Source: Nitrospirota bacterium
Lineage (GTDB): Bacteria > Nitrospirota_A > Leptospirillia > Leptospirillales > Leptospirillaceae
NCBI GenBank assembly: GCA_021838765.1
Contig: JAKCCY010000077.1
Location: forward strand, 1 to 13,143
Direction of reading: 5' to 3'
DNA: 13,143 nucleotides
This document shows positions 8,205 to 13,143 of the stretch, piece after piece. Every line of letters starts with the position of its first letter. The stretch's first letter is position 1. The notes under the pieces were generated by a model. It saw nothing but the letters and a program-made list of their open reading frames with translations. It did not search any database and was not told the origin of the DNA. The position numbers and the translations under genes are program-made.

Positions 8205-8526
8205 TGCGAATTTCGAACATCCCGGTCAAAGCCGGTTCATCCTGTCCTTCGCACAGGAAGGAGATCTCGCCGGTCGTTCGCTTTTCCCAGAACACCCTCA
8301 AGGATTCGCCAGGTCGGACCGGTCGAAGGAACTTCGCCGATCTCAGCACATAACGATCTCCCGGGAGCAAATCATGAATCATTTGTTGTATCTGCATCAG
8401 CAAAAGAGCTCCCGGGACAATCGGTGAGCCAGGAAAATGACCGGCTATGGACGGATGATCCTTCGAAAATGAGAATTCCGCACTGTCCAATTCTCCCCCT
8501 ATTTCAATTTTCGTACCGCTGGACAA
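8188..8526 (-). CDS. ApeI-like thioester dehydratase (hotdog fold)
   Basis: This short hotdog protein (112 residues from TTG 8526) carries the FabZ/FabA-type signature AGHFPGSPIVPGALLLMQ, with active-site His30. ApeI-like dehydratases make the double bonds of the polyene and sit next to the AMP-ligase in these clusters, as here. The frame is open to 8736, but upstream residues overlap the AMP-ligase C-terminal domain and look like shadow sequence. TTG 8526 gives the expected length and a 23-base overlap with the ligase gene. No strong Shine-Dalgarno is present, so coupling to ligase translation is likely. The 3' end overlaps the acyltransferase start. The division of labour with the ApeP-like enzyme cannot be read from the sequence. 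Confidence 0.82.
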   Translation of the reverse strand: MSSGTKIEIGGELDSAEFSFSKDHPSIAGHFPGSPIVPGALLLMQIQQMIHDLLPGDRYVLRSAKFLRPVRPGESLRVFWEKRTTGEISFLCEGQDEPALTGMFEIRNASSG

Positions 8527-9838
8527 TTTGATCGATCTCTGCCCTTGGCAACTTCCCCGTCGCATCGCGAGGCAAACCATCAACCAGACGTAGCGGTCGA
8601 GGCAAGAACACCGGATCAACCCGATCGCGCAACTCTCTTGAAAGAGTCTCAATATCAAGTGTCTTGCTGACAACAAATGCCATGAGTCGAGCCACTTTTC
8701 CGGGAGACTCACGAGCCATGACAAACACACCGTCATCGACTCCGGGAATAGCGTTCAGCAGGTGATTCAAAGAAGTCAGAGAAGTCCGCTTGCCAGCAAT
8801 ATTGACAAGATCCGTGTGGCGATCGCCCAGGACAAAATGTCGGCTGTCGCGGATCTCGATAACGTCACTCAGCACGACTTCCGCCTCGACGTGTCCCCCG
8901 CTCACAACCACTCTTCCATCGGGAAGCATTTCCAATCTCACGCCAGGCATACATTGCCACGTTGGACCCTGTGTTGTTCGGCGGACAGCTACTTGACCAG
9001 ACTCAGTACAACCATAGATCTCCATGACCGGCGCACAAAATTTACTTTCCGCCTGGGTCGCCAAAGAGATCGACAATGGAGCGGTTGCGCAAATCACCAT
9101 CTCCACCGGGGGTATTGCAACAGCGTCCGAAAGCAGCGCCCGAAGATGCACCGGCGAAGTAACCAACACCCTGGGATGAGGCAGAGCCGCGATTTGGTTG
9201 AAAACATCCTCCGTATAGAATGGACGTTTATTGTGCCAGATCAGACCATTCTGCATGGCCAACAACAGGCTCGACTCAAATCCGTACATATGCTGCGCCG
9301 GAACGGTGCTGACGAGGATCGCCCCCGGCAGGGAAGTGATGCCAAGAGCACTTCCCGCGGACAAAGCACTTGTGACAAGACTACCCCATGACTTTTGATG
9401 GGCCACCGGCTCGCCCGTAGACCCTGAAGTAAAAACATGTGCTACGACCTGACTGGCCGGGAAAAGAGGTATTTCAGTGTCTTCCCGCATTCCTGTCATT
9501 GACAGATCAGGAAAATGGAGAGTTTCAATCGGCGATGACATGCTGGCGCTGTCCGTCAGCGTATAAACCTCCGAATAGTTCTCCTGAAGCTGCTTTAAGA
9601 AGGCAAACGTGTGGCTCGGTGGCAACAGGCTGACTTGCTGGCGCTTAATGGCTGCCGCCAGACCTACGGAAAAGCGATAGCGATCAAGGCACAAATTCAG
9701 CACATGCCGGCGTTCCGGCAACTGCTCCGCCAGAGCGCGCACATCCGAAAGGAACTCCTTTACCCTCACAGCCCGCCCATCACGATAAGATACGACAGCA
9801 TTGGGCTCGCGTGGTAGAAACAAGGGAAACAACGCCAT
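8504..9838 (-). CDS. AMP-ligase / aryl-ACP synthetase (XanA2/ApeH-like)
   Basis: This 444-residue adenylate-forming enzyme should activate an aromatic acid with ATP and load it on the cluster ACP. Core motifs are in order: phosphate loop FTSGSTGEP (136-144), YGCTESG (275-281), LGDR (337-340) and the C-terminal lysine motif DATGKLPR with Lys429. It is shorter than acyl-CoA synthetases, as is usual for aryl polyene AMP-ligases. ATG 9838 has GAGGAGG about ten bases upstream on the minus strand, supporting this start. The nearby chorismatase suggests hydroxybenzoate as the substrate, by analogy with XanA2 of Xanthomonas; specificity cannot be read from the sequence. The gene lies 355 bases downstream of the ACP gene, an unusually large gap for this operon. 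Confidence 0.88.
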   Translation of the reverse strand: MALFPLFLPREPNAVVSYRDGRAVRVKEFLSDVRALAEQLPERRHVLNLCLDRYRFSVGLAAAIKRQQVSLLPPSHTFAFLKQLQENYSEVYTLTDSASMSSPIETLHFPDLSMTGMREDTEIPLFPASQVVAHVFTSGSTGEPVAHQKSWGSLVTSALSAGSALGITSLPGAILVSTVPAQHMYGFESSLLLAMQNGLIWHNKRPFYTEDVFNQIAALPHPRVLVTSPVHLRALLSDAVAIPPVEMVICATAPLSISLATQAESKFCAPVMEIYGCTESGQVAVRRTTQGPTWQCMPGVRLEMLPDGRVVVSGGHVEAEVVLSDVIEIRDSRHFVLGDRHTDLVNIAGKRTSLTSLNHLLNAIPGVDDGVFVMARESPGKVARLMAFVVSKTLDIETLSRELRDRVDPVFLPRPLRLVDGLPRDATGKLPRAEIDQIVQRYEN

Positions 9839-10080
9839 GATCCGCTATGTCCCTCCTCGGGGAAGTGGGTTTTCTGGCTCAAAATGAACGTGTTTGGAAA
9901 ACCCTAGGGGGCCTCTCAAAAACAAGGGTGAAATGGGAACTCGGGATATTCGGATTCTCCTTGGTCGGAGATGATGTCCCAAGGACTATTCCCGAATAAT
10001 GTCTTTCAAAAATAACGAACAATGAAAATCAAAACAGTCTCTGAAAACAGACATCCGGACAGAGCCCAGCCGAAACTCCT
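9839..10080. other. Intergenic stretch upstream of the AMP-ligase, no gene seen
   Basis: No supportable frame is found on either strand. The plus-strand frame across 10022-10249 lacks a ribosome site and motif and overlaps the ACP gene. Visible structure is limited to the short palindrome CCCTAGGG (9902-9909), a spaced inverted repeat TATTCGG/CCGAATA, and the AMP-ligase ribosome site just before 9838. Many aryl polyene clusters keep another ACP or a small membrane protein here, so the stretch may be the decayed remains of a lost gene, but no homology is recognisable. Confidence 0.5.
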
Positions 10081-10197
10081 TTATTCAAAGAGTCCGCGCC
10101 TCCACACAAGGCTCCATCGAGCCTTCGGAGCTTTAGAAGAGCATGATGACAACACAAGGGCACCTGCCAGAACCACCAAAACTCACGGAGGAGTCAT
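10081..10197 (-). pseudogene. Broken mini-lipoprotein frame overlapping the ACP stop
   Basis: An ATG overlaps the ACP stop (ATGA), the arrangement expected for the next operon gene, but hits TGA after four codons (MTPP). In the same frame, directly after that stop, the sequence reads VLVVLAGALVLSSCSSKAP, a plausible lipoprotein signal peptide with a lipobox-like LSSC, and ends 19 residues after the cysteine at TAA 10081. Either a coupled lipoprotein gene has been broken by a nonsense change and a later truncation, or a TTG at 10179 starts a real 32-residue lipoprotein. No Shine-Dalgarno is visible for either start, and the leader has no positive charge. I see no similarity to a named family. 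Confidence 0.35.
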
Positions 10198-10472
10198 GCT
10201 TCGGCCCGACACTTCTGCACATACTCATTCAGGTTGCGAAGAGAGCTGAAAACACGAGCATTATCACTGTCATCAGCGGATACACGAAAACCGTAAGACT
10301 TGGAGATAGCCAGAGATATCTCAAGAATATCGATGGAGTCCAGCCCCATACCATCACCATAAAGCGGCATTCGCGGATCGAGCGCCGTGGGATCAAGGTC
10401 CATCCCCAATGTGGTGACAATCAATCGAGCAAGCTCCAGCTCCTCTGGTGACAACTTTTCGTCAAACAGCAA
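10194..10472 (-). CDS. Acyl carrier protein of the aryl polyene cluster
   Basis: This 92-residue acyl carrier protein has the phosphopantetheine attachment motif GLDSIDIL with Ser46, preceded by the acidic loop typical of ACPs (LDPRMPLYGDGMG). It should carry the aryl starter and the growing polyene. The start is a TTG at 10472, fixed by a strong AGGAG five bases upstream (10478-10482 on the minus strand). Aryl polyene clusters usually encode two ACPs (ApeE, ApeF); only one is seen here. A phosphopantetheinyl transferase is also not encoded in the window. The gene's 5' end overlaps a thioesterase-like frame by 52 bases, and its stop overlaps the broken lipoprotein frame. It is the first intact gene of the pigment operon. 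Confidence 0.92.
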   Translation of the reverse strand: MLFDEKLSPEELELARLIVTTLGMDLDPTALDPRMPLYGDGMGLDSIDILEISLAISKSYGFRVSADDSDNARVFSSLRNLNEYVQKCRAEA

Positions 10473-10699
10473 AGCGTCTCCTCTCCATTTAATGATTGAA
10501 TCAAGAGAAAATTCGACCCTTCTTGCAGATCCTCACGGTAAGAAAACTCTGCCTGGTGGGCAAGAAAGGGCTGACGCGACAGAAATTCTTCAGACCCATC
10601 AATCACTGAAACCATAGAGACGAAGCCCAAGTGGTTCACGGGGGTAAATGCGGACTCAGGTCGAGAAAAATCGGCAATCTCTAAAATTTTTGCCCTTAT
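10421..10699 (-). pseudogene. Possible truncated hotdog thioesterase upstream of the ACP
   Basis: A minus-strand frame is open from just after a TGA to a stop inside the ACP gene. The middle reads VNHLGFVSMVSVIDG, then EEFLSRQPFLAHQAEFSYRE and LQEGSNFLLIQSL. This recalls the region of acyl-ACP thioesterases running from the HVNN segment to the YRRE strand. Codon content looks genuine, but no start (GTG 10639, ATG 10615) has a ribosome site, and the N-terminal half of a hotdog domain is absent, so a truncated remnant fits best. APE clusters normally contain a thioesterase (ApeK). The similarity is by eye and weak; an intact small gene of unknown function is the alternative. Confidence 0.35.
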
Positions 10700-10740
10700 T
10701 CAGAGGGAGAAAAACCGCTCAAACACCCCCGTTACAAGCA

Positions 10741-10756
10741 TTGATTAAAAAATCAA
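10741..10756. repeat. AT-rich inverted repeat at the lipoprotein gene end
   Basis: TTGATT and AATCAA pair around an AAAA loop (TTTT on the minus strand), overlapping the stop codon of the small lipoprotein gene. The stem is only six AT-rich pairs with no G-C clamp, so it is a poor terminator. Confidence 0.3.
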
Positions 10757-11103
10757 TTTAGGGCTTTGTGTACAGGCTTGATACAGTTTGCTGTTGCACG
10801 AAGAGTTTCTTTCTGAGCAAAAAACCATATTTCCTTACGGGACAGATCTAACGTCACATTCTCCAGTCTTCCGCCGGAACAGATATTGGAGAGTTTCTCG
10901 TTGACTCTTTGGGCCAAGGCCGAATTTTTATTTTGATCGTCCGTAAAAAAGAACAGGATCGTTTTGTGAGACGAACTGGCTTCGATCCGCGTACTGGGGT
11001 CTCCCACCATGCCGTTTGAGATCTCTCGTGGGTAGTCAAACGCAGCACATGCACCAAACAGAAGAAAACTTGAAAGAACCATAAGTTCTGCAATGCCTTT
11101 CAT
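10753..11103 (-). CDS. Small lipoprotein of unknown function
   Basis: The 116-residue product begins MKGIAELMVLSSFLLFGACA, a lipoprotein signal peptide with lipobox LFGAC and lipidation at Cys19. The mature part is soluble-looking and polar, with two further cysteines (in NICSGGRLENV and ANCIKP) that could form a disulfide in the periplasm. I do not recognise the family. ATG 11103 is well supported: AAGGGGGT lies about four bases upstream. It lies upstream of the ACP on the same strand, separated by 280 bases that include the thioesterase-like remnant, so membership of the pigment operon is possible but not shown. It faces an AT-rich region likely to hold its promoter. Confidence 0.7.
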   Translation of the reverse strand: MKGIAELMVLSSFLLFGACAAFDYPREISNGMVGDPSTRIEASSSHKTILFFFTDDQNKNSALAQRVNEKLSNICSGGRLENVTLDLSRKEIWFFAQKETLRATANCIKPVHKALN

Positions 11104-11173
11104 AAGACCCCCTTATCTTCATGACGCATAGAATAGCCCCAATCGCATATCAGGCAGGTAACAAAATATATAA

Positions 11174-11202
11174 GCAATAACAATACCAAATAAATAAATC
11201 AA
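11174..11202 (-). promoter_or_regulatory. Candidate sigma-70 promoter for the lipoprotein gene
   Basis: On the minus strand TTGATT (11202-11197) and TATTGC (11179-11174) are separated by 17 bases, within a very AT-rich context, about 70 bases before the lipoprotein ATG. The boxes are imperfect and, in such AT-rich DNA, chance matches are common. Confidence 0.3.
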
Positions 11203-11351
11203 TAAAAATTAATAATATTCAATGTTCAATAAAATCGGAACAAAACATATTTTCAGTAAAACTTTCTGACATATGTCCATTTTTCTTACAGTCAATACCC
11301 GACCAACAGATCCGGTGAACCGATCGTTTGAGAACCACTTTGTTACGTTAC

Positions 11352-11375
11352 ACAACGGAACATCGTTGTTTTTTT
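11352..11375 (+). terminator. Intrinsic terminator-like hairpin with T run
   Basis: ACAACG and CGTTGT form a perfect 6-bp stem around GAACAT, followed directly by six further T on the plus strand. No annotated plus-strand gene lies upstream within reach, so it would end either a small RNA from the AT-rich region or spurious transcription. Confidence 0.4.
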
Positions 11376-11398
11376 GTCTTTGTTGAGAAAACGGCCGC

Positions 11399-11669
11399 AT
11401 GAACCCGGGCATGCATCCTATCGACCCTGCTCAGGCCACAGGAAGGTTCGACAAGATCCAAAAATAGAGAGAATGATCAAGGATATTGCCGGACTTTTAG
11501 ACCACTTATTCCCGCTCGATCACCCCAACCAAGGGGAACAGTTGCGAGATGCGGATCTGTCGAGGTATAACGCAAAAACAGGCTTGGGAAACGGGAAGAC
11601 TGAACAGGATAGAAGAACAGGGCGGTCCGGCAGCAGCCGGCTCGTCAAAAAAGACCGCAGGAGGAACGA
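11399..11669 (+). pseudogene. Small unknown frame apparently split by a one-base shift
   Basis: ATG 11399 opens a 22-codon peptide (MNPGMHPIDPAQATGRFDKI, then QK) that stops at TAG 11465-11467 immediately after a run of five A (11460-11464). In another frame the same stretch continues without a break as IERMIKDIAGLLDHLFPLDH and onward. Adding one A would join the two into a single charged, amphipathic protein. That continuity suggests a gene inactivated by a homopolymer indel, or a sequencing error. Beyond about 11550 the reading is doubtful, because another frame (GGPAAAGSSKKTAGGTIVAR) then looks more protein-like, hinting at a second shift. No ribosome site is obvious and no family is recognised. 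Confidence 0.3.
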
Positions 11670-12320
11670 TTGTCGCCCGAAAAAGAGGATCACGCCAGAA
11701 GCTTCCCGGCATCCCTTTCGATTTACCCTTCAGATACAAGGGGAGCAAAAGACGAAAGGATCACACGGATCACTTTTTTCCTCGCATTTGTCGGAGTCGG
11801 GCTTTTTTCCGTCACAAGGCTCTTCCTGATCCATTGGGTCTGGCTGATTCCCGTCTCCCTCGGATCCCTGACACTTCTGGCAATCACCATTCTGGCCCTC
11901 CGGGCGCGGGAGAAACCACGCTTCAGGATACGGATCGGAAGAGAAGACGTTTGCATTGACACCATCGGGACATCCGGTGAAAGAACAACCCGCTGCTATC
12001 CGGTCGGCGATATTAGCGCCGGAAATCCCGCTGGAGAAGGAACCCCTCCCGAGAGCTTTTCCCTGTTCTTCAAAGGACAGGAGATTTGCCAATGCAACCT
12101 GTTCGGGGTCAGGAACGTCTCGTTGTACCAGGACATTTTTGAATATTTTGGGCTCCCCCGAGAGAAAAGGCCGGAGATTGGCCCGAAAAAAGAGATCATT
12201 CCCAAAAAAAAGCTCTCATGGTTCCTGCTGGCCTATGGCCTTATTGCCCTGCTTTTGAGCCTCTGGGCAATCTATCAGCACAGAAGCCCTGAAATGGAGG
12301 CTCCTTTTCCACGCCCATAG
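11670..12320 (+). CDS. Membrane protein of unknown function with three predicted helices
   Basis: The 216-residue product has a charged N-terminal tail (1-30), two adjacent hydrophobic helices (about 33-53 and 56-77), a soluble middle domain of about 100 residues and a third helix near the C-terminus (about 183-202). The middle domain contains RFRIRIGREDVCIDTIG and FSLFFKGQEICQCN, a beta-strand pattern reminiscent of small membrane-attached PH-like domains, but this is only a visual impression. The TTG start is fixed by a perfect AGGAGG (11659-11664) five bases upstream. It shares no overlap or obvious link with the pigment operon. I do not recognise the family. Confidence 0.7.
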   Translation: MSPEKEDHARSFPASLSIYPSDTRGAKDERITRITFFLAFVGVGLFSVTRLFLIHWVWLIPVSLGSLTLLAITILALRAREKPRFRIRIGREDVCIDTIGTSGERTTRCYPVGDISAGNPAGEGTPPESFSLFFKGQEICQCNLFGVRNVSLYQDIFEYFGLPREKRPEIGPKKEIIPKKKLSWFLLAYGLIALLLSLWAIYQHRSPEMEAPFPRP

Positions 12321-12368
12321 GACCTGATACCCACCCGAGCCCCCGAAACCTCACGCCTCCCTTCCGAA

Positions 12369-12494
12369 TCAGCTCTCCGGCCTCACCCGGGGACTCTTTG
12401 GATGGAGTTCGGTCCTGAGCTTGTCCAGTCCTTTCTTGAACTGCTCTGCGTCCCCGTAATCAAAGAAGGCATGGTAGCGGGCGTAAACGGCCAT
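12369..12494 (-). pseudogene. 41-residue orphan fragment, possible gene remnant
   Basis: A minus-strand frame from ATG 12494 to TGA 12369 reads MAVYARYHAFFDYGDAEQFK then KGLDKLRTELHPKSPRVRPES. Its composition is convincingly protein-like, with alternating aromatic and charged residues and a helix-like end, yet it is very short. The frame extends only ten codons further upstream (HRPQAIDPS before the Met) to an in-frame TAG. No ribosome site is present. It most likely is the C-terminal remnant of a larger gene truncated near the vapBC insertion point; a genuine small protein is the alternative. Its 5' end coincides with the vapBC promoter. Confidence 0.4.
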
Positions 12495-12535
12495 TGACGG
12501 GTCGATGGCTTGTGGCCTATGCTAATGCCTATGCT
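12494..12535 (+). promoter_or_regulatory. vapBC promoter with tandem operator-like repeats
   Basis: TTGACG (12494-12499) and TATGCT (12518-12523) are separated by 18 bases, a fair sigma-70 promoter about 30 bases before the vapB ATG. GCCTATGCT occurs twice (12515-12523 and 12527-12535) with a 12-base period, and the first copy covers the -10 box. Such tandem sites fit autorepression by the VapB-VapC complex. An AGAGG ribosome site follows at 12541-12545. Confidence 0.5.
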
Positions 12536-12552
12536 GAAAGAGAGGTGTTACC

Positions 12553-12792
12553 ATGCATACGGAACGCCATGTACGTTTTTTCCGTAATGGCCGCAATCAG
12601 GCTGTTCGCATTCCCCGTGAGTTCGAGATAGACGCGCAAGAGGCAATCATGCGGCGTGAGGATGACCGCTTGATCATCGAGCCCGTAAGACGCAAAGGTC
12701 TTCTGGCCACTCTGGCGAGCCTTTCTTCCTTGGATGAGGATTTCCCAGATACGGATCGGGATCTTCTCCCTCTGGATGACATCGAATTGTGA
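12553..12792 (+). CDS. vapB: VapB-type antitoxin (AbrB/MazE-like)
   Basis: The 79-residue protein has a swapped-hairpin AbrB-like DNA-binding N-terminus (RNGRNQAVRIPREFEI, residues 11-26) followed by DRLIIEPV. Its acidic, flexible C-terminal tail (DEDFPDTDRDLLPLDD, 61-76) is typical of the segment that wraps and inhibits the VapC toxin. The ATG is preceded by AGAGG at seven bases. The stop overlaps the toxin start (GTGA), so the two are translationally coupled. With its partner it should form a repressor of the operon acting on the tandem repeats upstream. Length is standard for the family. Confidence 0.9.
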   Translation: MHTERHVRFFRNGRNQAVRIPREFEIDAQEAIMRREDDRLIIEPVRRKGLLATLASLSSLDEDFPDTDRDLLPLDDIEL

Positions 12793-13143
12793 GTGGGGCC
12801 ATCCGCTACCTGCTGGACACCAATATTCTGTCGGATTTGATAAGGCATCCACAGGGCATGGTGGCACGGAGGATTGCCGTTGTTGGCGAGGCGGCAGTGT
12901 GCACATCCATTGTGGTGGCTTGTGAATTGCGCTTTGGCGCCGCGAAGAAAAATTCTCCCAGACTCACAGAACAGGTGAATGCTGTTATCTCCGCAATAGA
13001 TGTGCTCCCCTATGACACACCGGCCGATCAGGCTTATGCGGAAATCCGTCAACACCTTGCCGTCTGCGGCAAGCCCATTGGTCCGAATGACTTGCTCATT
13101 GCGTCCCATGCATTGGCAGTCAATGCCGTATTGGTGACTAGAT
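12789..13143 (+). CDS. vapC: VapC toxin, PIN-domain ribonuclease (partial, cut by window edge)
   Basis: GTG 12789 overlaps the antitoxin stop and opens a PIN-domain protein of which 118 residues are present. The metal-binding acids are in place: Asp10 in YLLDTNILSDLI, Glu46 in VVACELRFGA and Asp101 in PIGPNDLLIASHA. The C-terminal strand begins (AVLVT) before the window ends, so only the last 15-25 residues, including the fourth acidic position, are missing. VapC toxins cleave specific RNAs, commonly initiator tRNA or rRNA, and are held inactive by VapB. The pair is a common mobile module and shows no functional link to the pigment genes. Confidence 0.92.
   Translation, partial: MSGAIRYLLDTNILSDLIRHPQGMVARRIAVVGEAAVCTSIVVACELRFGAAKKNSPRLTEQVNAVISAIDVLPYDTPADQAYAEIRQHLAVCGKPIGPNDLLIASHALAVNAVLVTR

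Larger units (their letters stand above)
11104..11398. other. AT-rich divergent intergenic region
   Basis: No gene is supportable here. Roughly 11160-11260 is visibly far richer in A and T than the flanking genes and contains many TAAATAAAT/ATTAATA tracts, as expected for a promoter-rich or silencer-bound (H-NS-like) segment. A 10-bp palindrome GACATATGTC lies at 11268-11277 and could be an operator. A terminator-like hairpin with a T run is at 11352-11375. The region separates the minus-strand lipoprotein/pigment genes from plus-strand genes. Confidence 0.6.

Noticed and set aside
8527..8736. Longer N-terminus for the ApeI-like dehydratase
   Set aside because: The extra residues lie over the conserved C-terminal domain of the AMP-ligase in another frame and have no hotdog similarity.
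10022..10249. Plus-strand 75-codon frame opposite the ACP end
   Set aside because: It has no ribosome site or motif and overlaps the well-supported ACP gene.
11549..11959. Plus-strand 136-codon frame within the membrane protein gene
   Set aside because: Most of it overlaps the membrane protein in another frame and lacks a ribosome site; only its first part may belong to the broken small gene.
12597..13109. Minus-strand 170-codon frame opposite vapBC
   Set aside because: It is antisense to two clearly recognised toxin-antitoxin genes and has no motif.
1..13143. CRISPR array, rRNA or complete insertion sequence
   Set aside because: No regularly spaced repeats, rRNA-like sequence or transposase frame was seen on either strand.

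Overview
The window comes from a Gram-negative bacterium. The evidence is a LolA-like carrier, an RND/MMPL exporter, an LpxL-type acyltransferase and lipoprotein signal peptides. Genes are tightly packed and often start with TTG or GTG. The species cannot be fixed from the sequence. Its core is a minus-strand operon of about 9 kb for an aryl polyene (APE/xanthomonadin-type) membrane pigment. Next to it is a plus-strand chorismatase gene that probably supplies the hydroxybenzoate starter.

Left part (1-1630): the 3' end of an unidentified plus-strand gene (1-174), then a XanB2/Hyg5/FkbO-family chorismatase (258-1301). It converges on the pigment operon across a 329-bp gene-free stretch holding a weak hairpin, an inverted repeat and a G9 tract.

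Core (1631-10472, read right to left): ACP; a gap with a broken mini-lipoprotein frame; AMP-ligase (aryl-ACP synthetase); ApeI-like hotdog dehydratase; LpxL-like acyltransferase; LolA-like carrier; MMPL exporter; a 226-bp gap with a strong hairpin; ketosynthase with a complete Cys-His-His triad; ApeC-like chain length factor; ApeP-like dehydratase. Most junctions overlap by a few bases, which suggests translational coupling. The inferred pathway: chorismatase makes hydroxybenzoate, the ligase loads it on the ACP, KS/CLF and the dehydratases extend and dehydrate the chain, the acyltransferase moves it to a lipid, and the LolA/MMPL pair moves the product outward. No ketoreductase, second ketosynthase, glycosyltransferase, DUF3261 lipoprotein or ammonia-lyase gene is visible. 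A thioesterase-like frame just upstream of the ACP looks truncated. The cluster is therefore either split in the genome or partly eroded.

Right part (10473-13143): a small orphan lipoprotein gene; an AT-rich divergent intergenic region with a terminator-like hairpin; a small plus-strand frame apparently broken at an A5 tract; a three-helix membrane protein of unknown function with a perfect Shine-Dalgarno before a TTG start; a 41-codon minus-strand fragment; and a type II vapBC toxin-antitoxin pair whose toxin runs off the window edge.
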